A model generated the notes under the pieces. It saw only the letters and a program-made list of their open reading frames with translations. It was not told the DNA's origin and made no database searches. Shown here in pieces: positions 21,956 to 21,997 of a stretch of 21,997 bases of DNA. Position numbers and translations under genes: made by a program. Position 1 is the first letter of the stretch. Each line of letters begins with the position of its first letter. Location: assembly GCA_964408025.1 (NCBI GenBank), contig CAYOXX010000050.1, positions 1 to 21,997 on the forward strand, given 5' to 3'. Origin of the DNA: CAYOXX01 sp964408025 (GTDB lineage: Bacteria > Acidobacteriota > DATKUA01).

Positions 21956-21997
21956 TTATTTTCGCAGTGCTTCGGCGATTTCGGCCGCCCCCAGGCG
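21956..21997 (-). CDS. 3' end of a gene cut by the window edge
   Basis: Read on the minus strand from the window edge, 13 sense codons give RLGAAEIAEALRK and then TAA. The codon choice (CTG, GCC, ATC, GCC, CTG) fits the local GC-rich genes. The residues look like a C-terminal helix. Too short to name. It would be convergent with the preceding gene. Confidence 0.4.
   Translation of the reverse strand, partial: RLGAAEIAEALRK

Overview
The window reads as chromosomal DNA from a Gram-negative bacterium. Most genes are GC-rich. The supporting signs are Tat signal peptides, an RseC-type inner-membrane protein, a PilZ domain, many exported proteins with classical signal peptides, and clear Shine-Dalgarno sites. 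I cannot place the species. Families of short palindromic intergenic repeats and DUF362/DUF6599-type genes suggest an uncultured or deep-branching lineage (Desulfobacterota-like or a candidate phylum), but that is inference only.

Layout, left to right. A tRNA-Arg(ACG) with its own -10 box opens the window (19-95). It is followed by a visibly AT-richer stretch holding an unrecognised exported protein (374-1018, +) and a secreted six-repeat Kelch-like protein with a CARDB-like C-terminus (1248-2564, -). A 529-base gap without a convincing gene leads to a DegT/DnrJ/EryC1/StrS aminotransferase (3094-4227, +). Next come a VapBC-like toxin-antitoxin pair (4296-4876, -) with a repeat-containing promoter and a secreted subtilase (5206-7215, +). 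A bidirectional terminator (7248-7281) separates the subtilase from a convergent, secreted 1059-residue repeat protein (7317-10496, -). Upstream of that gene and on its strand are a strongly structured 141-base leader and a PilZ protein (10638-11033, -).

The middle carries a PAS / pseudo-receiver / LuxR-HTH regulator (11388-12671, -). Divergent to it, across a region with two palindromes, is a small exported protein (12863-13264, +), followed by a YbjN-family protein with a good sigma-70-type promoter (13455-13994, +). An RseC/MucC-like protein (14064-14513, -) is divergent from an MFS transporter (14657-15919, +).

The right-hand third is the most unusual. After a hairpin and three 41-base palindromic repeats come two tandemly duplicated Tat-exported DUF362 proteins (16127-17074 and 17323-18249, -) and a DUF6599-like secreted protein (18385-19374, -). 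All three lie on one strand, with palindromic repeat elements packed into the gaps and running into the DUF6599-like reading frame. Divergent from them is a membrane protein fusing an MFS-like region to a spermidine-synthase fold that lacks the usual catalytic aspartate (19581-21899, +), apparently on a leaderless transcript. The window ends in the last codons of a minus-strand gene.

The best candidates for undescribed biology are the DUF362 pair / DUF6599 / spermidine-synthase-fold cluster, the PilZ-structured leader-repeat protein arrangement, and the non-canonical pseudo-receiver regulator.
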